The translations under genes and the position numbers were made by a program. This document shows, in pieces, positions 8,648-16,221 of a stretch of 64,000 nt of DNA (the stretch's first letter is position 1; each line of letters opens with the position of its first letter). Below the pieces are notes generated by a model. It made no database searches. It saw nothing but the letters and a program-made list of their open reading frames with translations, and was not told the DNA's origin. Source of the stretch: JBPOFM01 sp041391925 (GTDB taxonomy: Bacteria; Bacteroidota; Bacteroidia; Flavobacteriales; Flavobacteriaceae); the NCBI GenBank assembly GCA_041391925.1, contig JAWKNA010000004.1, forward strand, positions 310,001 to 374,000. Direction: 5' to 3'.

Positions 8648-9640
8648 TTATTTACTTAAATTTACTAATCTATCAAACTTCTCTTTTGCTTTTCCGCTGA
8701 ATAATGATTCCTTTGCTAGTTCAAAACTTTCGTGGATTCCAATATTTTTTACCGTATCAATGGCAAGGGCAGCATTGGCGCAGACGACATTGTTTTGTGC
8801 TTCTGTACCGTGTCCATTCAAGATATGGGTGAATATTTTAGCGGCAGATTCTATGGTTTCTCCTCCGTGAATGGCGTCTTGATGCAACTGTTCTATACCG
8901 AAGTGTTCTGGACCAATCATAAATTCCGAGGAATTTCGAATGATTTTCGCTTGGCCTGTCAATGTAATTTCGTCATAACCATCCAAGGCATGTACGATTG
9001 TGTAATTCTTGTCCGTATTTTGATAGAGATAGCCATACATGCGTACCAATTCCAAACTGAACACGCCCACCATTTGATTCTTTGGAAATGCAGGATTTAC
9101 CATCGGTCCCAGCATATTGAAAAAAGTTTTGACACCCAAATCCTTACGAATAGGCGCCACATTCTTCATCGCGGGATGGAACAATGGTGCATGTAAAATG
9201 CAAATACCCGCTTGTTCCAAACTTTGCTTTAAAAAATCAATATCAGAGGTGAATTTGATACCCAAATATTCCAACACATTGGAAGACCCACTTACAGATG
9301 ACACCCCATAATTACCATGTTTGGTGACGTTGACACCTGCTCCAGCAGTGACAAACGATGCCAAGGTGGAGATGTTGAAGGTGTCTTTTCCATCGCCACC
9401 CGTGCCGCATAAATCAATGCCATTATACGCATCCAAATTCACACGGATGCAGAGTTCCAAAAGTGCATCCCGAAACCCTTGCAATTCTTCAATGGTAATA
9501 CTTCGCATCATGTAAACGGTCAAAAAGGAGGCAATTTGGCTTTGATTGTAATCACCTTTGGAGATGTTCACCAAGACCTGTTTGGCTTCGTCGGTTGAGA
9601 TGCTTTCTTGGTTGATGAGTCTGTTTAGTATGTGTTTCAT
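8648..9640 (-). CDS. trpD: Anthranilate phosphoribosyltransferase
   Basis: This 330-residue enzyme transfers phosphoribose from PRPP to anthranilate. The PRPP-binding signature G-T-G-G-D-G-K-D-T-F-N-I-S-T is at about residues 80-93, and K-H-G-N-Y-G-V-S-S near residue 108 matches the family. A 60-nt gap containing palindromic repeats separates it from trpC, while upstream a low-complexity stretch separates it from trpG. Confidence 0.97.
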   Translation of the reverse strand: MKHILNRLINQESISTDEAKQVLVNISKGDYNQSQIASFLTVYMMRSITIEELQGFRDALLELCIRVNLDAYNGIDLCGTGGDGKDTFNISTLASFVTAGAGVNVTKHGNYGVSSVSGSSNVLEYLGIKFTSDIDFLKQSLEQAGICILHAPLFHPAMKNVAPIRKDLGVKTFFNMLGPMVNPAFPKNQMVGVFSLELVRMYGYLYQNTDKNYTIVHALDGYDEITLTGQAKIIRNSSEFMIGPEHFGIEQLHQDAIHGGETIESAAKIFTHILNGHGTEAQNNVVCANAALAIDTVKNIGIHESFELAKESLFSGKAKEKFDRLVNLSK

Positions 9641-9708
9641 AGTTCTAGTTTTCAGTCGCAGTCGCAGTCTTCAGTTGTTTTTTACTGTTAACTATGACTG
9701 AAATCTGT

Positions 9709-10275
9709 TTACTGATGTATCCAATTTTTCAATATCTGTTTTCCATTGGGTGTCAAGACGGATTCTGGGTGGAATTGTACGCCTTTGACATCATATAGTT
9801 TATGGCGAAGGGACATGACTTGCCCATGTTCATCCAATGAAGTGGCTTCCAGCATTTCCGGTAAATTGGCATCTACGACCCAAGAATGGTAACGACCTAC
9901 TTCAATAGTTTTCTCCAAACCGTCAAATAAGGGTTCGTTGTCAACACAAATCGTCACTTTTGTGGCGACACCATGAAACACCGTATCCAAATTGACAAGT
10001 TTGCCGCCAAAAACTTCGCCTATGGCTTGCTGTCCGAGGCACACACCTAACATGCTTTTTGTTGGTGCATATCTTTGGATAATGGATTTAAGCAATCCCG
10101 CTTCATCGGGAATGCCTGGACCTGGCGAAAGGACTATTTTTTCGAATGCGTCCAATTCTTCCAAAAAGAGTTGGTCGTTCCGTCTGACCGTGACCTCGCA
10201 ACCCAAATCTCCCAAATAATGAACGAGATTATAGGTAAAACTGTCGTAATTATCTATGACTAATACTTTTTTCAT
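9709..10275 (-). CDS. trpG: Anthranilate synthase glutaminase subunit
   Basis: This class I glutamine amidotransferase supplies ammonia to TrpE. The nucleophile is C79 in G-V-C-L-G-Q, and the His-Glu pair is in F-H-P-E-S near residue 170; the oxyanion loop S-P-G-P-G is present. The 188-residue frame starts at the ATG at 10275. A GTG four codons upstream lies inside a palindromic repeat and is rejected. In organisms with a single copy this subunit can also serve folate synthesis. Confidence 0.95.
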   Translation of the reverse strand: MKKVLVIDNYDSFTYNLVHYLGDLGCEVTVRRNDQLFLEELDAFEKIVLSPGPGIPDEAGLLKSIIQRYAPTKSMLGVCLGQQAIGEVFGGKLVNLDTVFHGVATKVTICVDNEPLFDGLEKTIEVGRYHSWVVDANLPEMLEATSLDEHGQVMSLRHKLYDVKGVQFHPESVLTPNGKQILKNWIHQ

Positions 10276-10280
10276 GGTAC

Positions 10281-10298
10281 TTCCCACGAAAGTGGGAA
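10281..10298. repeat. Small palindromic repeat upstream of trpG
   Basis: Arms TTCCCAC and GTGGGAA flank a GAAA loop. It is a variant of the TTCCCGC/GCGGGAA element with a compensatory G-to-A/C-to-T change in both arms, which suggests that pairing matters or was inherited as such. Confidence 0.65.
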
Positions 10299-10363
10299 TC
10301 TATTTTTAGTTATACTTGAATTTTTATATCTATCTTCTGGCAACTGCGACTGAATACCGCTTA

Positions 10364-11767
10364 CTAAATAACTTTTGCTAATTCAATCGCTTTTGTCAAA
10401 GCACCCAATTTATTATATACTTCTTGCAATTCATTCTCTGGATTGGATTTGGAAACCAATCCTGCGCCTGCCTGCCAATGCAATTGATGGTTTTTGCTCA
10501 AGAAGGTTCGTATCATAATGGCATGGTTAAAGTTACCCTCAAAATCCATAAAACCGATGGCACCTCCATAAAAATCACGACTTGTGGTTTCATATTTTTC
10601 TATGAGTTGCATGGCTTTGTGTTTGGGTGCACCACTTAAGGTGCCAGCAGGAAAGGTATCGGCGACCATCTGCATGGTTGTGGTATCTTCATTTTTGCTC
10701 CCTGTGACCTTGCTCACCAAATGAATGACGTGCGAAAAGAACTGCACTTCCCGATAGTGTTCCACTTTTACATGGCTTCCATGACGGCTTAAATCGTTTC
10801 TAGCCAAATCGACCAACATGACGTGCTCGGCATTTTCCTTGTCATCTACCGACAATTGTTTAGCGAGCTCGGCATCTTTTTCATCAGTTCCTGTTCGCTT
10901 GAAGGTACCTGCGATGGGATGTATTTCGGCCTTGCCTTTATTGACAATGAGTTGCGCTTCAGGGGAGCTTCCAAAAATCTTAAAATCGCCATAATCAAAA
11001 TAGAACAGGTAAGGGGATGGGTTGATGCTTCTCAAGGCGCGATACACATTAAATTCATCTCCTTTAAATTGCTGTGAGAACTTTTTGGAAAGCACTAGCT
11101 GAAACACATCACCACGCGCACAGTGTTTTTTAGCCAAATCAACATGGTGTTTATAGTCTTCATCAGTTAGGTTGGAACGTGTATTTCCTTCTGTAGAAAA
11201 ATTGAAAGAGGCATAATTTTTTGATTGTATCAATTGTAAAACTTCATCAATATTGTTTTCGGTATCAAAGCAATGCGCAAAGACGTACGCTTCGTTTTTA
11301 AAGTGATTGATGGCAATGATGTTCTGATAGACAGCATAATAAATATCTGGAATGTTTAAATGTCCCTCTTTTTTTGAGAGATGTATGTCTTCAAAATATC
11401 GAACGGCATCATAAGCGATATAGCCAAAAATACCGTTGTTGATAAACTTAAATTGTGCATCGGATTGCAATTTGAAGCGCTGTGTAAACTTGTGAATATG
11501 CTCCGTGACATTGGTATCTGGGTGTATGAGATGAACCAACTGGCTACCATCGGGAAATTTTTCCAGGATTTTTTCATGCTGCACTTTAAAGGACGCAATG
11601 GGGTTGCAGCAGATGTAGGAAAAACTATTATCGTTGGCATGATAGTCACTACTTTCCAAAAGGATGCTATTTGGAAATTTATCGCGAATTTTAAGATAGA
11701 TGCTCACAGGCGTAATGGTATCTGCGAGGATTTTTTTGTGATGGGTGTAAAGGCTGAATGTCTTCAT
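10364..11767 (-). CDS. trpE: Anthranilate synthase component I
   Basis: This 467-residue chorismate-utilising enzyme makes anthranilate with TrpG. The N-terminal L-L-E-S-S motif (near residue 36) is the known tryptophan feedback site. The C-terminal catalytic domain has V-D-L-A-R-N-D-L-S-R and A-G-T-L-S-G-A-P-K. It is the first structural gene of the operon; the transcript passes a Trp-codon leader peptide and a terminator 12 nt before the ATG. Confidence 0.97.
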   Translation of the reverse strand: MKTFSLYTHHKKILADTITPVSIYLKIRDKFPNSILLESSDYHANDNSFSYICCNPIASFKVQHEKILEKFPDGSQLVHLIHPDTNVTEHIHKFTQRFKLQSDAQFKFINNGIFGYIAYDAVRYFEDIHLSKKEGHLNIPDIYYAVYQNIIAINHFKNEAYVFAHCFDTENNIDEVLQLIQSKNYASFNFSTEGNTRSNLTDEDYKHHVDLAKKHCARGDVFQLVLSKKFSQQFKGDEFNVYRALRSINPSPYLFYFDYGDFKIFGSSPEAQLIVNKGKAEIHPIAGTFKRTGTDEKDAELAKQLSVDDKENAEHVMLVDLARNDLSRHGSHVKVEHYREVQFFSHVIHLVSKVTGSKNEDTTTMQMVADTFPAGTLSGAPKHKAMQLIEKYETTSRDFYGGAIGFMDFEGNFNHAIMIRTFLSKNHQLHWQAGAGLVSKSNPENELQEVYNKLGALTKAIELAKVI

Positions 11768-11778
11768 AGATGTTTCAT

Positions 11779-11805
11779 AAAAAAAGCCTGTCGTGAATGA
11801 CAGGC
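11779..11805 (-). terminator. trp operon attenuator terminator
   Basis: On the minus strand GCCTGTC and GACAGGC form a perfect 7-bp stem with a 6-nt loop (11786-11805), followed directly by seven T. It lies between the leader peptide and trpE. Its loop and arm sequence TTCACGA (11791-11797) is exactly complementary to TCGTGAA at the end of the leader (11844-11850), giving an alternative pairing. Confidence 0.85.
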
Positions 11806-11839
11806 CTCTTTTGTATTTTGATTAAATAATACTATAGGT

Positions 11840-11902
11840 TTAGTTCACGAAGTTTGCGTTTCGAGCGTTCCACCACCAAGTATTGTTTAAAATTGCGTTC
11901 AT
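11840..11902 (-). CDS. trpL: trp leader peptide (20 aa, three consecutive Trp)
   Basis: The ATG at 11902 opens a 20-codon frame ending in TAA. Codons 9-11 are TGG-TGG-TGG (N-N-T-W-W-W-N-A). The start is about 8 nt from the expected transcription start of a near-perfect promoter. A ribosome stalled at the Trp codons leaves the end of the leader free to pair with the terminator loop (antitermination), whereas a ribosome that reaches the stop covers it. This is the classical logic of transcription attenuation by translation of a leader. Confidence 0.88.
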   Translation of the reverse strand: MNAILNNTWWWNARNANFVN

Positions 11903-11916
11903 GTGTTTATTTGTGT

Positions 11917-11947
11917 CAAATATAGAAATGATAATCTGGTTTTCAAA
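11917..11947 (-). promoter_or_regulatory. trp operon promoter
   Basis: On the minus strand TTTG (11944-11947), a 19-nt spacer and TATATTTG (11917-11924) match the Bacteroidota consensus TTTG-N19-TAnnTTTG exactly. Transcription would start near 11910. Confidence 0.85.
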
Positions 11948-11971
11948 TTATTTGGGAAAAAATTAAAAAAA

Positions 11972-11993
11972 GATTCCCGCCGAAGCGGGAATC
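11972..11993. repeat. Small palindromic repeat upstream of the trp promoter
   Basis: Perfect 9-bp arms GATTCCCGC and GCGGGAATC flank a CGAA loop. It lies between the trp promoter and yceI. On the minus strand it is followed by a T-rich run (11962-11971), so it may also terminate the upstream yceI transcript. Confidence 0.7.
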
Positions 11994-12031
11994 AATTCAC
12001 TAAATGTTGCTATTAATCCAATTCTATAGGG

Positions 12032-12586
12032 TTAGAACTTTAAATTTACATTTAGGTCAAATTCGTCATAGATGGCTTTGTCTTTCAATCCATCAAAGAA
12101 ACTCGCAGAACCGTATTTAATATCGTATTTGGTTCTGTCCACTTTTAAGTTTGCAGTCGCAGTGTTGTTGTCTTTAACCATCATGTCAAAAGTGATTGGG
12201 TTGGTGATGCCTTTAATGGTCAAATCGCCAGTGACTTTATATTTTCCGTCTTTTCCAACGACATTTGTGATTACAAAAGTTGAAGTCGTGTGTTTTTCAA
12301 CACCAAAAAAGTCTTCAGATTTTAAATGGCCTGTCAATTTACCATTCATTTCACCTTCTAAATCTGTAACTGTTAACGTACCCATATCGATTGTGAAAGT
12401 TCCACCAGTGAGTTGATTTTTGTCATCAAAATTCAAAACACCTTCTTTCAATTGAATGGTTCCTTCGTGTTGTCCAGTTACTTTATGACCTGTCCATTTG
12501 ATTGTACTGTTTACAACATCTACTTTTTTGTCTACAGATACTGTTCCTGTTGCCATGGCAACCGCTAAAATTATTGCACTTTTCAT
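12032..12586 (-). CDS. YceI-family lipid/isoprenoid-binding protein
   Basis: This 184-residue protein has a hydrophobic start consistent with a short signal peptide and then an all-beta lipocalin-like YceI domain (S-T-I-K-W-T-G-H-K-V-T-G-Q-H-E-G-T-I). YceI proteins bind polyisoprenoid chains in a hydrophobic pocket; the ligand here is unknown. It lies 12 nt behind the MarR gene and is probably controlled by it. Confidence 0.9.
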   Translation of the reverse strand: MKSAIILAVAMATGTVSVDKKVDVVNSTIKWTGHKVTGQHEGTIQLKEGVLNFDDKNQLTGGTFTIDMGTLTVTDLEGEMNGKLTGHLKSEDFFGVEKHTTSTFVITNVVGKDGKYKVTGDLTIKGITNPITFDMMVKDNNTATANLKVDRTKYDIKYGSASFFDGLKDKAIYDEFDLNVNLKF

Positions 12587-12598
12587 ACTTGTTTGTTT

Positions 12599-13060
12599 TT
12601 AGGTTTGTGTTCTTAATTTATTTAATAATTGATTTAATTGTTCTAATTCTGCTTTGGATAAATTGGAAGTTAAGAGGTTTTCACTATCATCAATGATGGT
12701 GTCCAATTCCTTTAGGGCCTTCAATCCTTTTTTTGTAATGAATATCTCCACTTTTCTACGGTTTTTTTCGCAAGTAAAGCGTTCAACATATTCTTTTAAA
12801 ATAAGTTTATCCACCAATCGGGTGGTATTGCTCATTTTGCTCACCATCCGATCTTGGATATCCTGAAGATTTAAAGGGCTGCCCTTCTGACCTCTTAAAA
12901 TTCTCAAGACATTAAATTGTTCCAAGGACAAATCGAAAGGCTTTAATACGGATTGTATTTCCTCCTTAAAAACCGTGTTTGTGATTAAAATATTCAAAAT
13001 GGTCTTTTTGGATAAAGGCAATTCTGTATTTGTTTTAAGGATTTTTTCCAATTCTTCCAT
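12599..13060 (-). CDS. MarR-family transcriptional regulator
   Basis: This 153-residue winged-helix protein has the MarR core (L-R-I-L-R-G-Q-K-G-S-P-L-N-L-Q-D-I-Q-D-R-M, then K-M-S-N-T-T-R-L-V-D-K-L) and the wing V-E-R-F-T-C-E-K-N-R-R-K-V. I use the ATG at 13060; a TTG seven codons upstream lies inside the operator. It forms an operon with yceI, and an inverted repeat overlaps its start codon. Confidence 0.9.
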   Translation of the reverse strand: MEELEKILKTNTELPLSKKTILNILITNTVFKEEIQSVLKPFDLSLEQFNVLRILRGQKGSPLNLQDIQDRMVSKMSNTTRLVDKLILKEYVERFTCEKNRRKVEIFITKKGLKALKELDTIIDDSENLLTSNLSKAELEQLNQLLNKLRTQT

Positions 13061-13086
13061 ATACAACAATTGTATATACAAATGTA
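13060..13086 (-). promoter_or_regulatory. marR promoter and likely operator
   Basis: TATACAA (13060-13066) and TTGTATA (13070-13076) form a 7-bp inverted repeat with a 3-nt spacer directly at the marR start codon. Just upstream on the minus strand is the -7 box TACATTTG (13079-13086). An autorepressor bound here would sit at the transcription start. Confidence 0.6.
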
Positions 13087-13174
13087 CATACTTTTGTCAT
13101 TCCTATATGTTATTGTTTCTATAATTTTTTGTTAAATAATAAAAAGGAGTGCTGCTGATTAATAACTTTATGAC

Positions 13175-13699
13175 ATGAGAATGACCGTGCTTATAATTGC
13201 TTTAGTATTAATGTCTTGTAAAGATGAATCCAAGACAGAGGTATCGGTTGCATCTACAAAAGAAACCACCCAAAAAGAACCATCACTGGAAGTTTACGAT
13301 TACGAAGGATTGAAGAAGTTTTTAAGTACAGATTCTGAAACCACCTATGTTGTGAATTTTTGGGCCACGTGGTGTGCCCCATGTGTCAAAGAGCTTCCTT
13401 ATTTTGAACAATTGAATGCCAATTATACTGATAAGCATGTGGAGGTGATTTTGGTGAGTTTGGACTTTCCAAATAAATATGATTCAAACCTCAAGCCATT
13501 TATCAAAGACCACAAGCTAAGGTGTAAAGTAGTGGCACTGAATGATCCTGATTCCAATTCTTGGATTCCTCAAATCAGTGAAACATGGTCAGGGGCCATT
13601 CCTGCTACCCTCATCTATAACAAAGATAAACGACAGTTTTATGAACAATCGTTTACGTATGACGAATTAGAAACCGAAGTCAAACAATTCCTAAAATAA
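13175..13699 (+). CDS. TlpA-like thiol-disulfide lipoprotein
   Basis: This 174-residue protein has a lipoprotein signal (M-T-V-L-I-I-A-L-V-L-M-S-C, acylated Cys at residue 15) and a thioredoxin-like domain with W-A-T-W-C-A-P-C near residues 66-73 and a cis-Pro loop (G-A-I-P-A-T). It probably reduces or oxidises thiols in the periplasm on the membrane surface. It is followed 5 nt later by a second thioredoxin-fold gene. Confidence 0.88.
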   Translation: MRMTVLIIALVLMSCKDESKTEVSVASTKETTQKEPSLEVYDYEGLKKFLSTDSETTYVVNFWATWCAPCVKELPYFEQLNANYTDKHVEVILVSLDFPNKYDSNLKPFIKDHKLRCKVVALNDPDSNSWIPQISETWSGAIPATLIYNKDKRQFYEQSFTYDELETEVKQFLK

Positions 13700-13704
13700 A
13701 AATT

Positions 13705-14310
13705 ATGTACACATTCAAAACATTCATTGCCGTAATTGCCATAATGGTGAGTTCGGTAGTTACAGCTCCTGGTACAGGCTATAAGGTTGGAGACATTGCG
13801 ACCGACTTTAGCTTGAAGAACATTGATGGAAGCATGGTATCCTTATCCAATTTTAAAAATGCCAAAGGATTCATCGTTATTTTCACCTGCAATACCTGTC
13901 CGTATGCGGTGGCTTATGAAGACAGGATAGAAGCCTTGAACAAAAGATATGCTTCCAAAGGCTACCCGGTGATTGCCATTATGCCAAACAATACCGACGT
14001 GAAACCGGGCGACAATATGGAATCCATGCAGGCTAGGGCAAAAGCAAAAGGTTTTACCTTTCCTTATCTGATGGATGAAGGCCAAAAAATCTATCCACAA
14101 TATGGTGCGACCAAAACGCCTCATGTGTATGTTCTACAAAAAACCTTCAAAGGAAATCAAGTGAAGTACATTGGTGCCATTGATGACAACTATCAAGATG
14201 CTGCAGCTGTGAAAACAAAGTATGTTGAAAATGCTGTGGATGCCTTATTAGCTGGAAAAGAAGTGCAAGAAAAGGAAACCAGAGCTATTGGGTGCTCTAT
14301 AAAGGTATAG
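13705..14310 (+). CDS. Secreted thioredoxin-fold (AhpC/TSA-like) protein
   Basis: This 201-residue protein has a signal peptide and a redoxin domain (V-G-D-I-A-T-D-F-S-L-K-N-I-D-G). Its active-site motif is F-T-C-N-T-C-P-Y-A, a CxxC variant with an extra Pro-Tyr typical of a Bacteroidota thioredoxin subfamily. An extra Cys lies near the C-terminus (I-G-C-S-I-K-V). It is probably co-transcribed with the TlpA-like gene. Confidence 0.88.
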   Translation: MYTFKTFIAVIAIMVSSVVTAPGTGYKVGDIATDFSLKNIDGSMVSLSNFKNAKGFIVIFTCNTCPYAVAYEDRIEALNKRYASKGYPVIAIMPNNTDVKPGDNMESMQARAKAKGFTFPYLMDEGQKIYPQYGATKTPHVYVLQKTFKGNQVKYIGAIDDNYQDAAAVKTKYVENAVDALLAGKEVQEKETRAIGCSIKV

Positions 14311-14369
14311 GCTTTCGGCTGTATGCCTTATATTTTAAGCTACAGGACAGCAACCCTCAAAAATTTAAC

Positions 14370-14400
14370 AATCCGGAGTGTAACACTTCGGATTTTTTTT
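14370..14400 (+). terminator. Terminator after the thioredoxin pair
   Basis: AATCCGGAGTG and CACTTCGGATT pair over 11 positions with one G-T wobble and a TAA loop, followed by eight T. Confidence 0.85.
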
Positions 14401-14451
14401 CGTCATTATCATAAAGAAACGTTAAATTTGCATGGTTATTGATATATTTCT

Positions 14452-14763
14452 ATGCCAAATTTAAAACAACAGGAATGGGCTTCACAATTGATGAATGATG
14501 CTGACGCCGTTGTGCTTGACGTGCGGACACAAGAAGAAGTGGACGAGGGAAAAATTCCGGGAGCATTACATATTGACATTTATAAAGGTCAAGGTTTTAT
14601 TGACGAGGTTAAACAACTCAATCCTTCCAAAGCCTATTATGTGTACTGCAAAGCCGGTGCAAGGAGTGCCCAAGCCTGTGCCATTATGAATCAGTTAGGT
14701 TTTGAAACCACTTATAACCTTTTGGGTGGTTTTAGCCAATGGACTGGCGCAATTGAATACTAA
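14452..14763 (+). CDS. Single-domain rhodanese (cytoplasmic)
   Basis: This 103-residue sulfurtransferase contains D-V-R-T-Q-E-E-V-D-E-G and the active loop Y-C-K-A-G-A-R-S-A with the persulfide-bearing Cys near residue 66. It has no signal peptide. The next gene is a second rhodanese with a lipoprotein signal, only 13 nt downstream. Confidence 0.9.
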   Translation: MPNLKQQEWASQLMNDADAVVLDVRTQEEVDEGKIPGALHIDIYKGQGFIDEVKQLNPSKAYYVYCKAGARSAQACAIMNQLGFETTYNLLGGFSQWTGAIEY

Positions 14764-14776
14764 AAATTATGAACCC

Positions 14777-15175
14777 ATGAAACATATAGCAGCTACTTTT
14801 TGTATTGCACTGTTGGTATTGACCAGCGGTTGCAAAGATGACAGCCAAGGCGAAGTCAAATTGGTCACGCCTGATGAAATGCAGACTTTAGTGGAGCAGA
14901 AAGACGTACAGGTGGTGGATGTAAGAACACCTGAGGAACGAAAAGAAGGCTATATAGAACATTCGCAAAATATCGATTTTAATTCGCCGACTTTTGATGA
15001 AGACATTAGTAAATTGGACAAGACCAAACCTGTAATCCTGTACTGCAAATCGGGCGGGAGAAGTTCAAAATGCGGTGAAAAATTGCTGAAGGCCGGATTT
15101 GTAAAAATCTATGATTTGAAAGGTGGCATCACGCAATGGAAATATGATGGGCACGAGGTAAAGACCTTACCCTAA
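14777..15175 (+). CDS. Rhodanese-domain lipoprotein
   Basis: The 132-residue protein starts at the ATG at 14777 with a lipoprotein signal peptide (C-I-A-L-L-V-L-T-S-G-C), acylated Cys at residue 19. The rhodanese domain has D-V-R-T-P-E-E-R and the active loop Y-C-K-S-G-G-R-S. An upstream TTG in the same frame (14702) would add 25 residues and destroy the signal, so it is rejected. It presumably moves sulfane sulfur on the periplasmic or surface side. Confidence 0.88.
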   Translation: MKHIAATFCIALLVLTSGCKDDSQGEVKLVTPDEMQTLVEQKDVQVVDVRTPEERKEGYIEHSQNIDFNSPTFDEDISKLDKTKPVILYCKSGGRSSKCGEKLLKAGFVKIYDLKGGITQWKYDGHEVKTLP

Positions 15176-15206
15176 AAAAAAGCTGGCTTTAAGAGCCAGC
15201 TTTTTA
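15174..15206. terminator. Bidirectional terminator between rhodanese and SYLF genes
   Basis: AGCTGGCT (15181-15188) and AGCCAGCT (15194-15201) form a perfect 8-bp stem with a 5-nt loop. An A run precedes it and a T run follows, so it can end both convergent transcripts. Confidence 0.85.
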
Positions 15207-15222
15207 TTTTTGTGTGCTTCTA

Positions 15223-15759
15223 TTATTGGGCGAAGGGTGTGTAGCCAAATTTTTGACCACCCACGGATGCATCAGCCATTAAGCCTGCTTTTGGCAAGGC
15301 GAATACCATGACACCATCATTGTAATTGACATCTTTTGAAGCGCCTTCATCTGCTACAACGGCAGAGGCTTCGGCTGAAAAGGCAAAATTACCTTGTTTG
15401 AACTTGGATAAGGCTTCGTCTGTTTCAAAGAAAATGACTTCGATGATGGCCTGACCGCCTGCTTGTAACCCAATATTCAGTTTTTTTAAGTTGGCCATGC
15501 CTACTGCTGTACCATCATCATATACGATGCCATTACCACTGGCTCCGCCGATGATTAAGCCGCCTTTTCCCACGTTGGGAAAGATGACGTAGCCTGAAGC
15601 ATTGTCAAAATAGGTTTGAAGGCCTGGGTCTTTTTGCAACAAGGTTGCTTTGGCCTTGTCAGCATCTGCCATGAGTTCTTTGTGTTTGTCATTTTGAGCC
15701 GTTGCGCTAAGGGTGCATACCAAGACGCAAACTGCAATTATAGTTTTAAGAGTTTTCAT
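15223..15759 (-). CDS. SYLF (Ysc84-like) lipid-binding domain protein
   Basis: This 178-residue protein has a signal peptide (cleavage after S-A-T-A-Q) and the SYLF domain: a helical start followed by F-P-N-V-G-K-G-G-L-I-I-G-G-A-S-G-N-G-I-V-Y and F-A-F-S-A-E-A-S-A-V-V-A-D-E-G-A. The eukaryotic family binds phosphoinositides; the role in bacteria is unclear. Confidence 0.9.
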   Translation of the reverse strand: MKTLKTIIAVCVLVCTLSATAQNDKHKELMADADKAKATLLQKDPGLQTYFDNASGYVIFPNVGKGGLIIGGASGNGIVYDDGTAVGMANLKKLNIGLQAGGQAIIEVIFFETDEALSKFKQGNFAFSAEASAVVADEGASKDVNYNDGVMVFALPKAGLMADASVGGQKFGYTPFAQ

Positions 15760-16018
15760 ATTTTGTTTATTTTAATGTTATCAGTTAAAAGTATGTAAAG
15801 CGTTGGTAAGGGATTGACTTGAATACCTTGTGTTTTAACGCAAACCCTTTCTTTAAGAGACTTTAACGTGGAGAGGTCGTGTTTTAACACGCTTTTAATG
15901 CCCGAATTGTCCTCTTATTGGCGTCATTTTTATATTGGCATGTAGTGTGATGAGGTGTGGTGATATGTGCCATACTTACTTAATATGGATACCATGCGAT
16001 TGTGTTTCTATTGTAAAC

Positions 16019-16102
16019 GAGTGTTTCTCGTTCTGATATGAATGTTTTCCGTTCTGAAATGAATATTTTCCATTCCGAAAGGAGTGTTTCCCACTTCCAC
16101 TC
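16019..16102. repeat. Four degenerate 21-bp tandem repeats
   Basis: Units start at 16019, 16040, 16061 and 16082, each 21 nt, with consensus near GARTGTTTYCCRTTCYGAAAT (written per position; first half best conserved). A weaker unit may precede at 15998. The 21-nt period equals two turns of B-DNA and seven codons. Confidence 0.75.
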
Positions 16103-16152
16103 GAGAGCTATAGTTATATACCTTTACTGCTTGTTGAAAAAACCTCGCCATT

Positions 16153-16194
16153 GTTAACTCCGAACAATCACTCGGTATCCTTGAGCAATCACTC
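16153..16194. repeat. Second 21-bp direct repeat (two units)
   Basis: Two adjacent 21-nt units (16153-16173 and 16174-16194) both end in a CAATCACTC core preceded by a variable half. They share the period but not the sequence of the neighbouring array. Confidence 0.65.
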
Positions 16195-16221
16195 GCATAC
16201 CAAAATCAATCTAAAAGTGCC

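Larger units (their letters stand above)
15760..16221. other. 462-nt intergenic region with 21-bp repeats
   Basis: This stretch lies between the diverging end of cysK and the SYLF gene start. Its first part (15760-15997) shows nothing I can assign. The second part carries degenerate 21-bp tandem repeats described separately. Short frames on the minus strand through the repeats exist in all three phases and none looks coding. Confidence 0.6.

Noticed and set aside
14702..14776. Longer start for the rhodanese lipoprotein
   Set aside because: The extension comes from the end of the upstream rhodanese gene in another frame and removes the signal peptide.
16019..16180. Minus-strand frames through the 21-bp repeats, including one of 45 codons starting near 16151
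   Set aside because: All three frames are partly open because the repeat has few stops; none has a signal peptide, family similarity or promoter.
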